DNA of 64,000 nucleotides. Origin: Myxococcales bacterium. Lineage in GTDB: Bacteria > Myxococcota_A > Polyangia > Haliangiales > Haliangiaceae. The stretch lies in assembly GCA_016716835.1 (NCBI GenBank), contig JADJUW010000001.1, positions 2,128,001 through 2,192,000 of the forward strand, written 5' to 3'. The notes below the pieces were generated by a model. The model saw only the letters and a list, made by a program, of their open reading frames with translations, was not told the DNA's origin and did no database searches. Of the stretch, positions 35,922 through 44,805 are shown piece by piece. A program made the translations under genes and the position numbers. Every line of letters begins with the position of its first letter. Position 1 is the stretch's first letter.

Positions 35922-37886
35922 ATGGCAAGGAAGCGGCGCCTTCAGCAACGGGTGATCCGTGCCGTCGCGCTAATCGCCTTGATGGTGGGCGCCGGGCTGT
36001 TTGTGCGGCGCACGTTTTTCCCGGCCACGCGCGAGCGCGCGGCAACCACGACGTCTGATGGGACGCGGTCGTCGTCGACCCAACCCGCCGCGAGTAAAAA
36101 GCGTGGCAGCGGCGGACCGGTCGGCGGCGCCACCAGCACAGGCCTGCAATACGAACCCGTGGATCCAATCGGGACGTTGCGCCTAGAAGGCCGCGTCATC
36201 GACGCCAAGGAGGCCCCCGTGCCGGGCATCGAAGTCGCGCTAAGCGGCTTTCCGCGACGCACGGCAATCACCGAGGACGACGGCTCGTTTGTTTTCGAAG
36301 GCCTAATCGCGCAATTGTATCGCCTCTATGCGCGCGGCGAGGCGGGGGTTGCGGGTCCGATGTCGCTACTGCTCACCGCCACGTCTGAGCCGGTGACGCT
36401 CGTCGTTCATCCCGGTGCGGAGCTTGAGTTTCTGGTAATAGTCCACGGCACCAAAGAGCCCATCGCGGGCGCCAAAATTTCAATGACGACGATCGAGGCC
36501 GGTCGCACCGCTGAGCAAGCCTTCTCGATTACGGCGGAAACCGACGCCGCTGGCAAAGCCCTTGTGCGCGGGATGCCGTTCGGATTTGGCCAATACAATG
36601 TTACCGCGACCGGCTATGCGAGCAGCTTGCTGGCATTTTCCCGCGGGCCGCGCTTGCGCGATCAGATAACCGTCGAGCTGGTCGCCAGCGACTCGGTGCA
36701 CGGCGTGGTGCTGCAGCGCAGCGGGGCGGCGGCGCCAAAGGTATGCATTTCGCGATTCGTCGACTTTCCGTGCGAGACGTATAGTGATAGCGCGGGGAAA
36801 TTTGCGATTCCCGCGGCGACTATTGGAACGATAAAAGGTGGAGTCCCTGCCGCTCTCGAGAAGCAAATTGTCGCTAGACACCCCGACTTCGGCACGGGAA
36901 CCACTGCTGGCGAAGGTGACGGGACGGCGGAGAAGCCATACAAGATTGTGCTTGCACCGAATCGCGTCATCCGTGGCACGGTGCGCAATGAACGCGGCGA
37001 GCCAGTTGTCGGCGCGCTGGTACGATTAGGCATCAAGTTGGACGATATGGGTGCGGGTCTGGGCGCAGCGCCTGCCGAATACGCGCCGTTTGCTTCGATG
37101 TTTAAGGGCGCCTATTTGCCAGCTCCGTATGTCGGCGTCGTCGCGACCGACGAGCTTGGTGCGTTTGCGATTTCTCTGTCGGCCCTTCAAGAAGGCGGGT
37201 TTGGCGTTGTGGCGTCGTTCGGAGCGCACGTTTCCAACGTCGTTGACGTAGACTTCTTGCGCGAGGAGACTCCAGCGGTCGAGTTACGCCTCATCGAGAC
37301 TGCGACCTCGCAGCTTGCGGGCCGCGTGCTGCAGCCAGACGGCACGCCAGCCGATGGCGCACAAGTGAGCGCGAGCTATGCAAGCACAGAGCCGATTGCG
37401 CTTAAGTCCATGCTCGCGATAATGGGGCCGCCGACGACCATCACCAACGCCGATGGCGAATTTGTGATCGGCGGCCTGCTGCCCGGCGAGTATGTCGTAA
37501 CCGCGATCGACGCGGCGTTTACGTCTGAACGCAAACCAAGCGCCAAAGCCAATGCCAAGACCGGGACCTCAGACGTGGTGCTCACCTTGCCGCAAGCGGG
37601 CAGCGTGCGAGTTGTCGTGCGTGGCCCTAATGGCCTGCCGATCACTACCACCGGGGTGTGCGTAACAACGCCAACCGAGGAGGTAAGGCGCAAAAAGCCT
37701 CGCCCGCCGACGCTCGCAAATAGCTGCGGCACCAACCTCCAAGGGGAAACCCTGCTCGCCGGAGTACCCGCCGGCAAACACGAGTTTGAGGTAGGCGTTA
37801 CCGGCATGCGGCCCGCCACCTTCACCGCCACCATCCGCCACGGCGAGACGACCGACGCCGGCACGATCGCGCTATCGCCGAAATAA
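35922..37886 (+). CDS. Membrane-anchored carboxypeptidase regulatory-like repeat protein
   Basis: This 654-residue protein has one N-terminal membrane helix (VALIALMVGAGLFV), a Ser/Thr-rich linker, then at least four Cna-B/carboxypeptidase-regulatory-like beta units. Each unit has the pattern G-x-V-x(n)-P-hydrophobic-x-V-x-L...T-D-x-x-G-x-F-x-hydrophobic-x-G-L: for example LEGRVIDAKEAPVPGIEVALSG, IRGTVRNERGEPVVGALVRLG, LAGRVLQPDGTPADGAQVSAS. Such proteins project stalk-like domains into the periplasm. ATG 35922 is preferred over an upstream TTG that overlaps fabI. No enzymatic domain is visible. Confidence 0.8.
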   Translation: MARKRRLQQRVIRAVALIALMVGAGLFVRRTFFPATRERAATTTSDGTRSSSTQPAASKKRGSGGPVGGATSTGLQYEPVDPIGTLRLEGRVIDAKEAPVPGIEVALSGFPRRTAITEDDGSFVFEGLIAQLYRLYARGEAGVAGPMSLLLTATSEPVTLVVHPGAELEFLVIVHGTKEPIAGAKISMTTIEAGRTAEQAFSITAETDAAGKALVRGMPFGFGQYNVTATGYASSLLAFSRGPRLRDQITVELVASDSVHGVVLQRSGAAAPKVCISRFVDFPCETYSDSAGKFAIPAATIGTIKGGVPAALEKQIVARHPDFGTGTTAGEGDGTAEKPYKIVLAPNRVIRGTVRNERGEPVVGALVRLGIKLDDMGAGLGAAPAEYAPFASMFKGAYLPAPYVGVVATDELGAFAISLSALQEGGFGVVASFGAHVSNVVDVDFLREETPAVELRLIETATSQLAGRVLQPDGTPADGAQVSASYASTEPIALKSMLAIMGPPTTITNADGEFVIGGLLPGEYVVTAIDAAFTSERKPSAKANAKTGTSDVVLTLPQAGSVRVVVRGPNGLPITTTGVCVTTPTEEVRRKKPRPPTLANSCGTNLQGETLLAGVPAGKHEFEVGVTGMRPATFTATIRHGETTDAGTIALSPK

Positions 37887-37983
37887 GCGGCGACTCGCGT
37901 AGCCGCCGCAACCGGCGTAGCCACATGGCGCTCTTGGCGCGCCGCTTAAACACTCGACACAGATCTCACTTTTAATAATAAAT

Positions 37984-38005
37984 ATTACATATTTGCAAAT
38001 GTAAT
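37984..38005. promoter_or_regulatory. Palindromic operator-like site in an AT-rich island
   Basis: A 22-base site has 7-base arms ATTACAT and ATGTAAT around an 8-base spacer, and contains the perfect palindrome ATTTGCAAAT at 37991-38000. It lies in a run of AT-rich sequence (about 37968-38010) that contrasts sharply with this GC-rich genome, 82 bases before the lipoprotein start. It looks like a dimeric regulator's binding site or a promoter UP region; the regulator is unknown. Confidence 0.45.
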
Positions 38006-38086
38006 ACCTTGACCACAATTTCGCTTCGAGCTCCCTGCGCCTTGGTCCGCTCCTTGCAGCGCGTCGCGTCAGAGGAGAATACGGAC

Positions 38087-39016
38087 ATGAAATTAGCTAG
38101 CAGAACAAGTCTTGTAGCGGCGACGTGGGTGGCCAGTGGCGCCCTTTTTGGATGCCTTGCCCCCGGTGGACAAGAAGACGGCACCGATTCGGCAACCGAT
38201 AAGGCTGCGGCAACCCCCGTGGCCATCGAGCCGTGCAGCCCGGCCGAGTTCGGCGCGCTGCCGCCTCGCATCCTGGTGAACGAAACGTCCCTCGACGGCG
38301 ACACCTTGCTGGCAACCGTCGAGTACGGCGGTTGCGCCAAGGCCGACTACCGCCTGTGCTGGAATGGTTCGAGCGAGCCCACCGTTGGCGGCCCCGATGC
38401 GGTTGACCTTTACCTAACCACGGTGGCTGACGGTGAGGCTTCGTGCGACTTCTTGGTGGTCGACGAGCTGAGCATCGACCTCTCGCCACTAGCCGCCTAT
38501 TATCACGACAACAACGACGGCGCCGGCGGCAGCTTGGCAGTGCATCTCAATGACACCACGACGTTTTATGGCTTTGCGAGCTACCTCCCCAGCGAGCTGG
38601 CGCGCCTCGCGGCCAAGGCCAACTACATATCCGAGGGCGATGCAACCGCGCGCCTGTTCGAAGCGCCCTTTAGCGGCAACATCACGCGCCTAAAGTTCAC
38701 GAAGGTGCTCAAGGAGGGCGGGTACCTTGGCCCCAACCAAGCGTTCCAATTCTGGAGCAAGAGCAAGGCGTTGTGGTTTCTCGAAGATGCCATCGAGCTT
38801 TCCCAGGACAACAACGACCCGGCTAGCGCGGCGGCGTGGGAAGAAATTGCCGGGCTGATCGCCTACGAGCTCACGTCGGTACGCGGTGCGATCATTGGCC
38901 CCGCCAATGCCGATGGTTCCTTGCGCGAAGATGCGGGCACGTACACGATCGTAATTTTTGGCAAAGACGCCGATGGCAATTTGCTCGGCATCACGATCGA
39001 CGCGGTCTGGACCTAA
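38087..39016 (+). CDS. Lipoprotein with a possible NuiA-like C-terminal domain
   Basis: The 309-residue protein has a lipobox (ALFGC, Cys near residue 21) so it should be lipid-anchored. A cysteine-containing N-terminal half (LEPCSPAEFG, GGCAKADYRLC) is followed by a C-terminal half ending in YTIVIFGKDADGNLLGITIDAVW, which weakly resembles the nuclease A inhibitor (NuiA) end (yxxGkxxdGxwxGlxTxvV). That is a guess from a short motif. AGGAG lies 8 bases before ATG 38087. The upstream palindromic AT-rich region suggests tight regulation. Confidence 0.6.
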   Translation: MKLASRTSLVAATWVASGALFGCLAPGGQEDGTDSATDKAAATPVAIEPCSPAEFGALPPRILVNETSLDGDTLLATVEYGGCAKADYRLCWNGSSEPTVGGPDAVDLYLTTVADGEASCDFLVVDELSIDLSPLAAYYHDNNDGAGGSLAVHLNDTTTFYGFASYLPSELARLAAKANYISEGDATARLFEAPFSGNITRLKFTKVLKEGGYLGPNQAFQFWSKSKALWFLEDAIELSQDNNDPASAAAWEEIAGLIAYELTSVRGAIIGPANADGSLREDAGTYTIVIFGKDADGNLLGITIDAVWT

Positions 39017-39111
39017 GCGTCTCGCGGCCATTCGCCGCAGGCCGTGGTAGGCAGCGATAGCAAGTGTACCCAGGCATTGGCACCGCCTGCGGTCGCCGGT
39101 ACGCTGGCACC

Positions 39112-40557
39112 ATGAAGTTTGATGACATGGCCTTGGCGCCAGGCGGCGAAGGCTTTTGGGGCCACAACCAAGACTTTCGCAGCGACCGGCTAAATGCGCT
39201 GCGCCGGCTCGCCGCGCGGCCTGAGCCAATGTTTCGCCTCAAGACGCCGTTTCCTGGCGCGCACACGATAGTCGTTAACGATCCGAGCGTCATCGGCGAG
39301 GCGCTGGTCGACAAGGTCGCGCACATCGAGAAGGCCTTCATGCTGCGCTTTAGCCTCTATCCGCTCGCCGGCGAGGGCTTGTTTAGCGCCAATGGCGAGC
39401 TGTGGCGCAAGCAGCGCAAGCTGATGGCCCCGCTGTTTACGCCGAGGGCGCTCGAGGCCTACGCCTCCGCCATGACCGACTGCGCGCGGCTGGCCACCGC
39501 CACGTGGCAGGATGGCCAGCAACTCGCGCTGCACCACGAAACCACCAACATCGCGATGAGCGTCGCCGGCAAGACGCTCTTTGACGCCGACACCATCAGC
39601 GAGGCCGACGAGCTTGGGCATGCGCTCACCGTGGCGCTCGACTGGACCGGCAACATCCAAGGCGGTCCGCTCATTATTGCGCACGCCTATGCACGCATGA
39701 TGGCGTGGATGGCGGCGCGCGCGGTGGCGCCACAAAGTGAGCGCGCGGCGCAGTGGCTGCTGCGTGGCGCGCGGCGCCTCGAGAGCCCGCTATGGATTCC
39801 AGGCGACGAAGGCACCAAGCTGCGTCAGGCCATCGCCGTGCTCGATCGCCGCGTCGCCAAAATGATCGCGGATCGCCGGGCAACCCCTGGCAAACACGAC
39901 CTCTTATCGCGCATTCTCGATGCGCGCGATGAAGACGGCCAGGCGATGCCGGACAAGCAGGTGCGCGACGAAATCCTCACCCTCTTTGTCGCCGGCCACG
40001 AAACCACGGCGGCGGGCTTGGCGTGGGCAATCTATCTGCTCATGCAAAATCCCGCGTGGTATCAGCGCGTGCAAGCCGAGGTCGATGCGCTTGCCGGCCC
40101 GCCGACGCTGGCTGACCTGCCGCGGCTGGGCCTCTGCCTGCGCGTGTTTCGCGAGGCCCTGCGCATCTATCCGCCGGTTTACATCATAGGTCGCGACACC
40201 ACGATGCCGCTGACGCTCGGAGGCTACGAGCTGCCCGCGCGCACCAACGTGCTGATTTCGCCGTTTGCGCTGCATCACAAGCCGTCGCTGTGGCCAAATC
40301 CCGAGCAGTTCGACCCTGACAGATTTTTACCCGAGCAAGAGGCCGCGCGTCACCGCTATGCCTACCTGCCCTTCGGCGCCGGGCCGCGCATCTGCATTGG
40401 CAATCACTTTGCCTATATGGAGGCTCAGCTCGTGCTCGCCGAGCTGCTGCGCACGTGGCGTTTTGACAGCGTCGCGCGCGATGAGCCGTTGGCTGCGGCG
40501 ACCCTGCGCCCCACCAACGGCATTCCGGTTCGGCTCACGCGAAGAGCAACGCCTTAG
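39112..40557 (+). CDS. Cytochrome P450
   Basis: This 481-residue protein has the P450 hallmarks: the I-helix AGHETTA near residue 293, the ExxR motif EALRI, the PERF-type DPDRFLP, and the heme-binding FGAGPRICIGNHFA with the axial Cys near residue 427. It should be a soluble heme monooxygenase needing reducing partners not encoded nearby. Similarity in layout to fatty-acid and carotenoid-type bacterial P450s is suggestive only. ATG 39112 is favoured over the frame back to 39064. Confidence 0.93.
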   Translation: MKFDDMALAPGGEGFWGHNQDFRSDRLNALRRLAARPEPMFRLKTPFPGAHTIVVNDPSVIGEALVDKVAHIEKAFMLRFSLYPLAGEGLFSANGELWRKQRKLMAPLFTPRALEAYASAMTDCARLATATWQDGQQLALHHETTNIAMSVAGKTLFDADTISEADELGHALTVALDWTGNIQGGPLIIAHAYARMMAWMAARAVAPQSERAAQWLLRGARRLESPLWIPGDEGTKLRQAIAVLDRRVAKMIADRRATPGKHDLLSRILDARDEDGQAMPDKQVRDEILTLFVAGHETTAAGLAWAIYLLMQNPAWYQRVQAEVDALAGPPTLADLPRLGLCLRVFREALRIYPPVYIIGRDTTMPLTLGGYELPARTNVLISPFALHHKPSLWPNPEQFDPDRFLPEQEAARHRYAYLPFGAGPRICIGNHFAYMEAQLVLAELLRTWRFDSVARDEPLAAATLRPTNGIPVRLTRRATP

Positions 40558-40585
40558 GGCTGGCCGCGTCCGCGCGACCCAACCG

Positions 40586-41512
40586 CTATTTGGCGCGAAA
40601 TACGCCGTTTTGCAAGGCGACGACGGAGGCCGCCATATCCTCTGCCGAGCGAAAGCGATGCTCGGGCTTCTTGGCCAGCGCGCGATCGATGAGTTCGAGG
40701 AGTGGCTCGCTCACCTTGGCGCGCGGGTTGCGCGACGACACCTCGGGCACGGGCGCGTGCAATTGTTGATCGACCAGATCAAAATCGGAATCGGCGACAT
40801 ACGGCGGCACGCCCGCCAGCGCCTCAAACAGCACGATGCCGAGCGAGTAGAGGTCAGAGCGCGCATCACCAACCTCGCCGCGCAAGCGTTCGGGCGCGAG
40901 ATATTGCAGGCTGCCGACGACGTGCCCGACCTGCGTGAGCTTGGTCGCGCCCTCAAGCACGGCAAAGCCAAAGTCGATCAGGACCACGCGTTCGATCGCG
41001 CCGGAGCCCGCACTTGCGCCACCGCCACCCGTGCCCGCGCGTGCACCCGCACTAAGGCCATTGGCATCTTCCAGCATGATATTCGCGGGCTTGAGATCGC
41101 GATGCAAGATGCCCTCGGCGTGGACCGCGGCCAAGCCGCGCAGGGCTTGCAAAATATACGCAAGCGCGCGCCCGGTTTCGATGGGGCCACTGGTCTTGAT
41201 GAGCCCGCGCAGCGATCGCCCGCGCAGGAGTTCGAGCACCAGATAAGGCTGCCCGCTAGGGGTGGTGCCGCTGCCCTTGAGCGCCGCGACGTTGCGATGA
41301 GTCACCTTGGCCTGCGCCTCGGCCTCGCGGCGAAAGCGCTCGGCGATCTCTTGGCGCTTGGCGAGCGATTGCCGCAAGATTTTAATTGCCACTGGCCCGC
41401 CGTCGGTCGCGAGCGGATCGGTCGCTTGGTAAACGTCGGCCATGGCGCCCCGGCCGATAAGCCGTGCGATCGAAAATCGATCGAGCTGGCGGCCAACCCA
41501 GGCGTCTTCCAT
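40586..41512 (-). CDS. Serine/threonine protein kinase, catalytic domain only
   Basis: The 308-residue protein is a Hanks-type kinase: glycine loop GRGAMADVYQA (20-30), VAIK with Lys44, HRDLKPAN (Asp138), DFG (Asp179) and APERLRGEVGDARSDLYSLG. A Gly/Ala/Ser-rich insert of about 24 residues lies between HRDLKPAN and DFG, which is unusual. No transmembrane helix or sensor domain is present. ATG 41512 starts close to the kinase fold. It is divergent from pyrB, 76 bases away. Confidence 0.92.
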   Translation of the reverse strand: MEDAWVGRQLDRFSIARLIGRGAMADVYQATDPLATDGGPVAIKILRQSLAKRQEIAERFRREAEAQAKVTHRNVAALKGSGTTPSGQPYLVLELLRGRSLRGLIKTSGPIETGRALAYILQALRGLAAVHAEGILHRDLKPANIMLEDANGLSAGARAGTGGGGASAGSGAIERVVLIDFGFAVLEGATKLTQVGHVVGSLQYLAPERLRGEVGDARSDLYSLGIVLFEALAGVPPYVADSDFDLVDQQLHAPVPEVSSRNPRAKVSEPLLELIDRALAKKPEHRFRSAEDMAASVVALQNGVFRAK

Positions 41513-41588
41513 CGCGGCACGATACACCAAGACGAAGCGGAGGTCGCCGCGTGGACAGGGCAAGCCGGGTATGTTACCGCTATAGGCC

Positions 41589-42536
41589 ATGGGCGATGCC
41601 ACCCGCTTGAGCCACCTGTTAGGCATTGAAGCCCTTTCACGACAACAAATTTTGAGCCTGCTGCAATTGGCGGCGAGCTACGCCGCGCCGCACGCGCCGC
41701 CGCGCCAAAGCACGCTGGCAGGCAAAACCATCATCACGCTGTTTTTCGAGAACTCGACGCGCACGCGCACCTCGTTTGAGATCGCCGCGCGGCGGCTTGG
41801 CGCCGATGTCATTTCCATTGCCACCACCGCCTCTTCGACGGCCAAGGGCGAGACGATGATGGACACCGCGCTCAACCTCGAGGCGATGGCGCCGGATGCC
41901 ATTGTGGTACGACATGCCAAGAGCGGCACCGCGCACCTGCTCTCGCGCCATCTGCAGTGCGCCATCATCAACGCCGGCGACGGCCAACACGAACATCCAA
42001 GCCAGGCCCTGCTCGATGCCGCGACCATCGCGGCGCATAAGGGCGAGCTTGAGGGCCTCATCGTCGCGATTGTCGGCGATATCCAGCACTCGCGCGTCGC
42101 GCGCTCGAACGTGCTTTGCCTGACCAAGCTCGGCTGCCAGGTGCGCCTGTGCGCGCCGCATTCGCTGATGCCGGCGGGCATCGACGAGCTCGGCGTGGTC
42201 GACGGCCAGCGCCGCGCCACGTTGCACTACAGCCTGCAAGATGCGCTCGCCGGCGCTGACGTCGTGATGGCGCTGCGCGTGCAAACCGAGCGCATTGGCC
42301 AATCGCCGCGCATCGCCAGCGCCGCCGCCTATGCCGCGCAATTCGGCATTTCCGCGCGCGCCATGGCGTTTGCCAAGCCCGACGCCATCATCATGCATCC
42401 GGGGCCGGTCAACCGCGGCGTCGAACTCACCGCCGATATCGCCGACAGCGCGCGCTCGGTGATCTTGGAACAAGTCTCGATGGGCGTCGCGATGCGCATG
42501 GCTATCTTGCAAACGCTGTTAGGGGAGCCGTCATGA
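41589..42536 (+). CDS. pyrB: Aspartate carbamoyltransferase catalytic subunit
   Basis: This 315-residue protein has the transcarbamylase signatures: FENSTRTRTSFE (53-64) for carbamoyl phosphate, HPSQALLDA, and HPGPVNRGVE near the C-terminus. It catalyses the first committed step of pyrimidine synthesis. No pyrI regulatory subunit or pyrC/pyrX follows, unlike many operons; instead an ABC transporter gene starts within its stop codon (ATGA). ATG 41589 is close to the expected start. Confidence 0.96.
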   Translation: MGDATRLSHLLGIEALSRQQILSLLQLAASYAAPHAPPRQSTLAGKTIITLFFENSTRTRTSFEIAARRLGADVISIATTASSTAKGETMMDTALNLEAMAPDAIVVRHAKSGTAHLLSRHLQCAIINAGDGQHEHPSQALLDAATIAAHKGELEGLIVAIVGDIQHSRVARSNVLCLTKLGCQVRLCAPHSLMPAGIDELGVVDGQRRATLHYSLQDALAGADVVMALRVQTERIGQSPRIASAAAYAAQFGISARAMAFAKPDAIIMHPGPVNRGVELTADIADSARSVILEQVSMGVAMRMAILQTLLGEPS

Positions 42537-43540
42537 GCGCGGCCCAAGGCAAGGCCGGCACGGCGCTGCACATCGCGGCGATCAGCAAGCGCTACGGCAA
42601 TCACGTCGCGGTTCGCGACGTCTCGTTTACCGTGCCCGCCGGCAGCATCTACGGCATCCTGGGGCCTAACGGCGCAGGCAAGTCGACCACGCTGCGCATG
42701 GTCAACGACATCATTGCGCCCGATAGCGGCGAAATTACGATTTTGGGCAAGCTGCGGCCTGGCCGCGCGGCGAGCAAGCTCATCGGCTATTTGCCCGAGG
42801 AGCGCGGGCTCTACCCCAAGATGAAGGTCGCCGAAATGATCGCGTTTATGGCCGAGCTGCGCGGCTTGGGCGCCGGCGAGGCTAAGCGCCGCGCGCTGGC
42901 GTGGCTCGATCGCCTGGGGCTTGCGCAATGGGCGCGCAACATGGTGCAGGACCTCTCCAAGGGCATGCAGCAAAAGGTGCAGTTTGCCTGCGCCGTGATT
43001 CACGAGCCGCAACTGCTAATCTTGGACGAACCGTGGAGCGGGCTTGACCCGATAAATGCCGACGTGTTGCAACAAGTTGTGACCGAGCAAAAGCAAAAAG
43101 GCCACACCGTGATTTTCTCGACCCATCAAATGGAGCAGGCCGAAAAAATCTGTGACGACGTCTGCATTATCGCGCGTGGCGAGGTGGTGCTTGCGGGTGG
43201 CCTGGCGGAGATCAAGCGCGCGGCGTCGGCCGATACGCAAGTGGCGCTCGCCTTTGCCACGCCGGGCGACCAAGCCACGGCACAGGCGGTGCTGCAAAAT
43301 ACAACGCTGGTTGGCCGCACGCGACCGCCGCGGCAAGGCGATGCGGCTGACCTTTATGCCGAGCTCGCCGCGGGCGCGAGCATCTCGGGCTTGCTGCAGG
43401 CGTTGGTGGCGAGCGGTGCGAATTTGCGCCGCTTTGAGGCGCTCACCCCAAGCCTGCATGAAATTTTCGTCGACCGCGTCGGCGAGGCCCAAGCGGCCGT
43501 GGCCGCGCGCAACCCGAGCGCTGGAGCGACCCATGCGTAG
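42533..43540 (+). CDS. ABC transporter ATP-binding protein (ABC-2 exporter type)
   Basis: The 335-residue protein has Walker A GPNGAGKST (about 44-52), signature LSKGMQQKVQ (near 142), Walker B LLILDEPWSGLDP (near 160) and a switch His. The C-terminal extension beyond the ATPase core (last 80 residues) is like the NatA/YhaQ group that pairs with Na+ or ABC-2 permeases. It overlaps pyrB by 4 bases and the permease by 8 bases, so all three are probably cotranscribed. Confidence 0.92.
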   Translation: MSAAQGKAGTALHIAAISKRYGNHVAVRDVSFTVPAGSIYGILGPNGAGKSTTLRMVNDIIAPDSGEITILGKLRPGRAASKLIGYLPEERGLYPKMKVAEMIAFMAELRGLGAGEAKRRALAWLDRLGLAQWARNMVQDLSKGMQQKVQFACAVIHEPQLLILDEPWSGLDPINADVLQQVVTEQKQKGHTVIFSTHQMEQAEKICDDVCIIARGEVVLAGGLAEIKRAASADTQVALAFATPGDQATAQAVLQNTTLVGRTRPPRQGDAADLYAELAAGASISGLLQALVASGANLRRFEALTPSLHEIFVDRVGEAQAAVAARNPSAGATHA

Positions 43541-44774
43541 CGAATGGCTCGTCATCGCGCGCCGCGAGTTTCTCGAGCGCGTACGCACCAAGTGGTTCAT
43601 CATCGGCACCCTGCTCGGCCCCGTCGGCATGTTGGCCATGATCTTGGTGCCGGCGCTGATCGCCAGCAGCGGCGGCAAGGACGTGCGGCTGCAGATTATC
43701 GACCACTCCGGCAAGCTCGGCGAACCCATTGCAAAGAAACTAGTCGGCTGGAAAACCGAGGTCATCCCCTCCGACACCACGACGGCAACGTGGATGAAGC
43801 GCATTGCCGACGAAGAAATTGATGGCGTCCTAGAAATAGCGACCGATGCGACCGACCTCGGTCCCATTTCGTATCGCGGCGACAATGGCACCAACCAAAA
43901 GGTCGTGGGCGACCTGCAAAAGGTGGTGGTAAGCGCGGTACTAGAAGAGCGAGGTCGCAAGGTGGGCGTCCCCGATGACAAGCTCGCCAGCGTGCTAAGG
44001 GACGTGAATTTTACAGCGGAGCACACCACCGGCGACAAGAAGGAGACCTCTGGGGCGGCGGCGTTTTTCGTAGGTTACGCGGTGATGTTTATCCTCTACA
44101 TGGCGATCGTGCTTTATTGCGCCAATGTGCTGCGCAGCATAGTGCAAGAGAAGACCAGCCGTGTCGTCGAGCTGCTGGTGGCCGCCGCCAAGCCTCACTC
44201 GCTGCTGCTCGGCAAAATCCTCGGCGTCGGCGCGGTCGGCCTGGTGCAGATATCGGTGTGGCTGGGCATGGCGCTGGCGGTCATGCACGGCCGTGGCACC
44301 ATTCTCGGCTGGTTTGGCATCAAGGGCGCCGGAGCTTTCAACATTCCCGCGATCGGCGGCCTCGACGTCGCGGTTATCCTCGCCTACTTTTTACTCGGCT
44401 ACTTCTTTTACGCCGCCCTGCACGCCGCGGTGGGCGCCATGGTGTCGAGTGATCAGGAGTCACAGCAGGCTCAAGCGCCCCTCATCATGCTGCTGGTCAT
44501 ACCCGTCGCGTGTTTTAGCGTCATCACCAACGATCCGCGCGGTGTGGGTGCGCAGGTGCTGACGACCATCCCGTTCTCGTCGCCAATCTTGATGCCGATG
44601 CGCTATTTGCTCGGCGGCGCTACGCCCGCCCAGCTCGCGCTGTCGCTGGGCATCTTGGCGCTCTCCATGGCCGGCGTGGTGTGGCTCGCCGCGCGCATCT
44701 ATCGGGTAGGTATTCTGATGTACGGCAAGCGTCCCACGCTGCGCGAGCTTGCGCGATGGATCAGATACGGCTAA
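43533..44774 (+). CDS. ABC-2 type permease (NatB/YhaP-like)
   Basis: This 413-residue protein has one N-terminal helix (GTLLGPVGMLAMILVPALIA), a large extracytoplasmic loop, and about five more helices including MFILYMAIVLYCANVLRSIVQEKTSRVVELLVAAAKP, the ABC-2 membrane motif with EKTSRVVE (quoted as two parts). It forms an exporter with the ATP-binding partner encoded upstream. ATG 43533 lies within the ATPase gene; the longer frame from 43152 is a shadow. Substrate unknown; related systems export sodium, drugs or lipids. Confidence 0.9.
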   Translation: MRSEWLVIARREFLERVRTKWFIIGTLLGPVGMLAMILVPALIASSGGKDVRLQIIDHSGKLGEPIAKKLVGWKTEVIPSDTTTATWMKRIADEEIDGVLEIATDATDLGPISYRGDNGTNQKVVGDLQKVVVSAVLEERGRKVGVPDDKLASVLRDVNFTAEHTTGDKKETSGAAAFFVGYAVMFILYMAIVLYCANVLRSIVQEKTSRVVELLVAAAKPHSLLLGKILGVGAVGLVQISVWLGMALAVMHGRGTILGWFGIKGAGAFNIPAIGGLDVAVILAYFLLGYFFYAALHAAVGAMVSSDQESQQAQAPLIMLLVIPVACFSVITNDPRGVGAQVLTTIPFSSPILMPMRYLLGGATPAQLALSLGILALSMAGVVWLAARIYRVGILMYGKRPTLRELARWIRYG

Positions 44775-44805
44775 CCTGGAAGGATCCACCCAATGGATCT
44801 TTTCC

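Noticed and set aside
37884..37948. A 9-base inverted repeat TAAGCGGCG/CGCCGCTTA after the repeat-protein gene
   Set aside because: The loop is 47 bases, there is no T-tract, and such repeats are expected by chance many times in this window.
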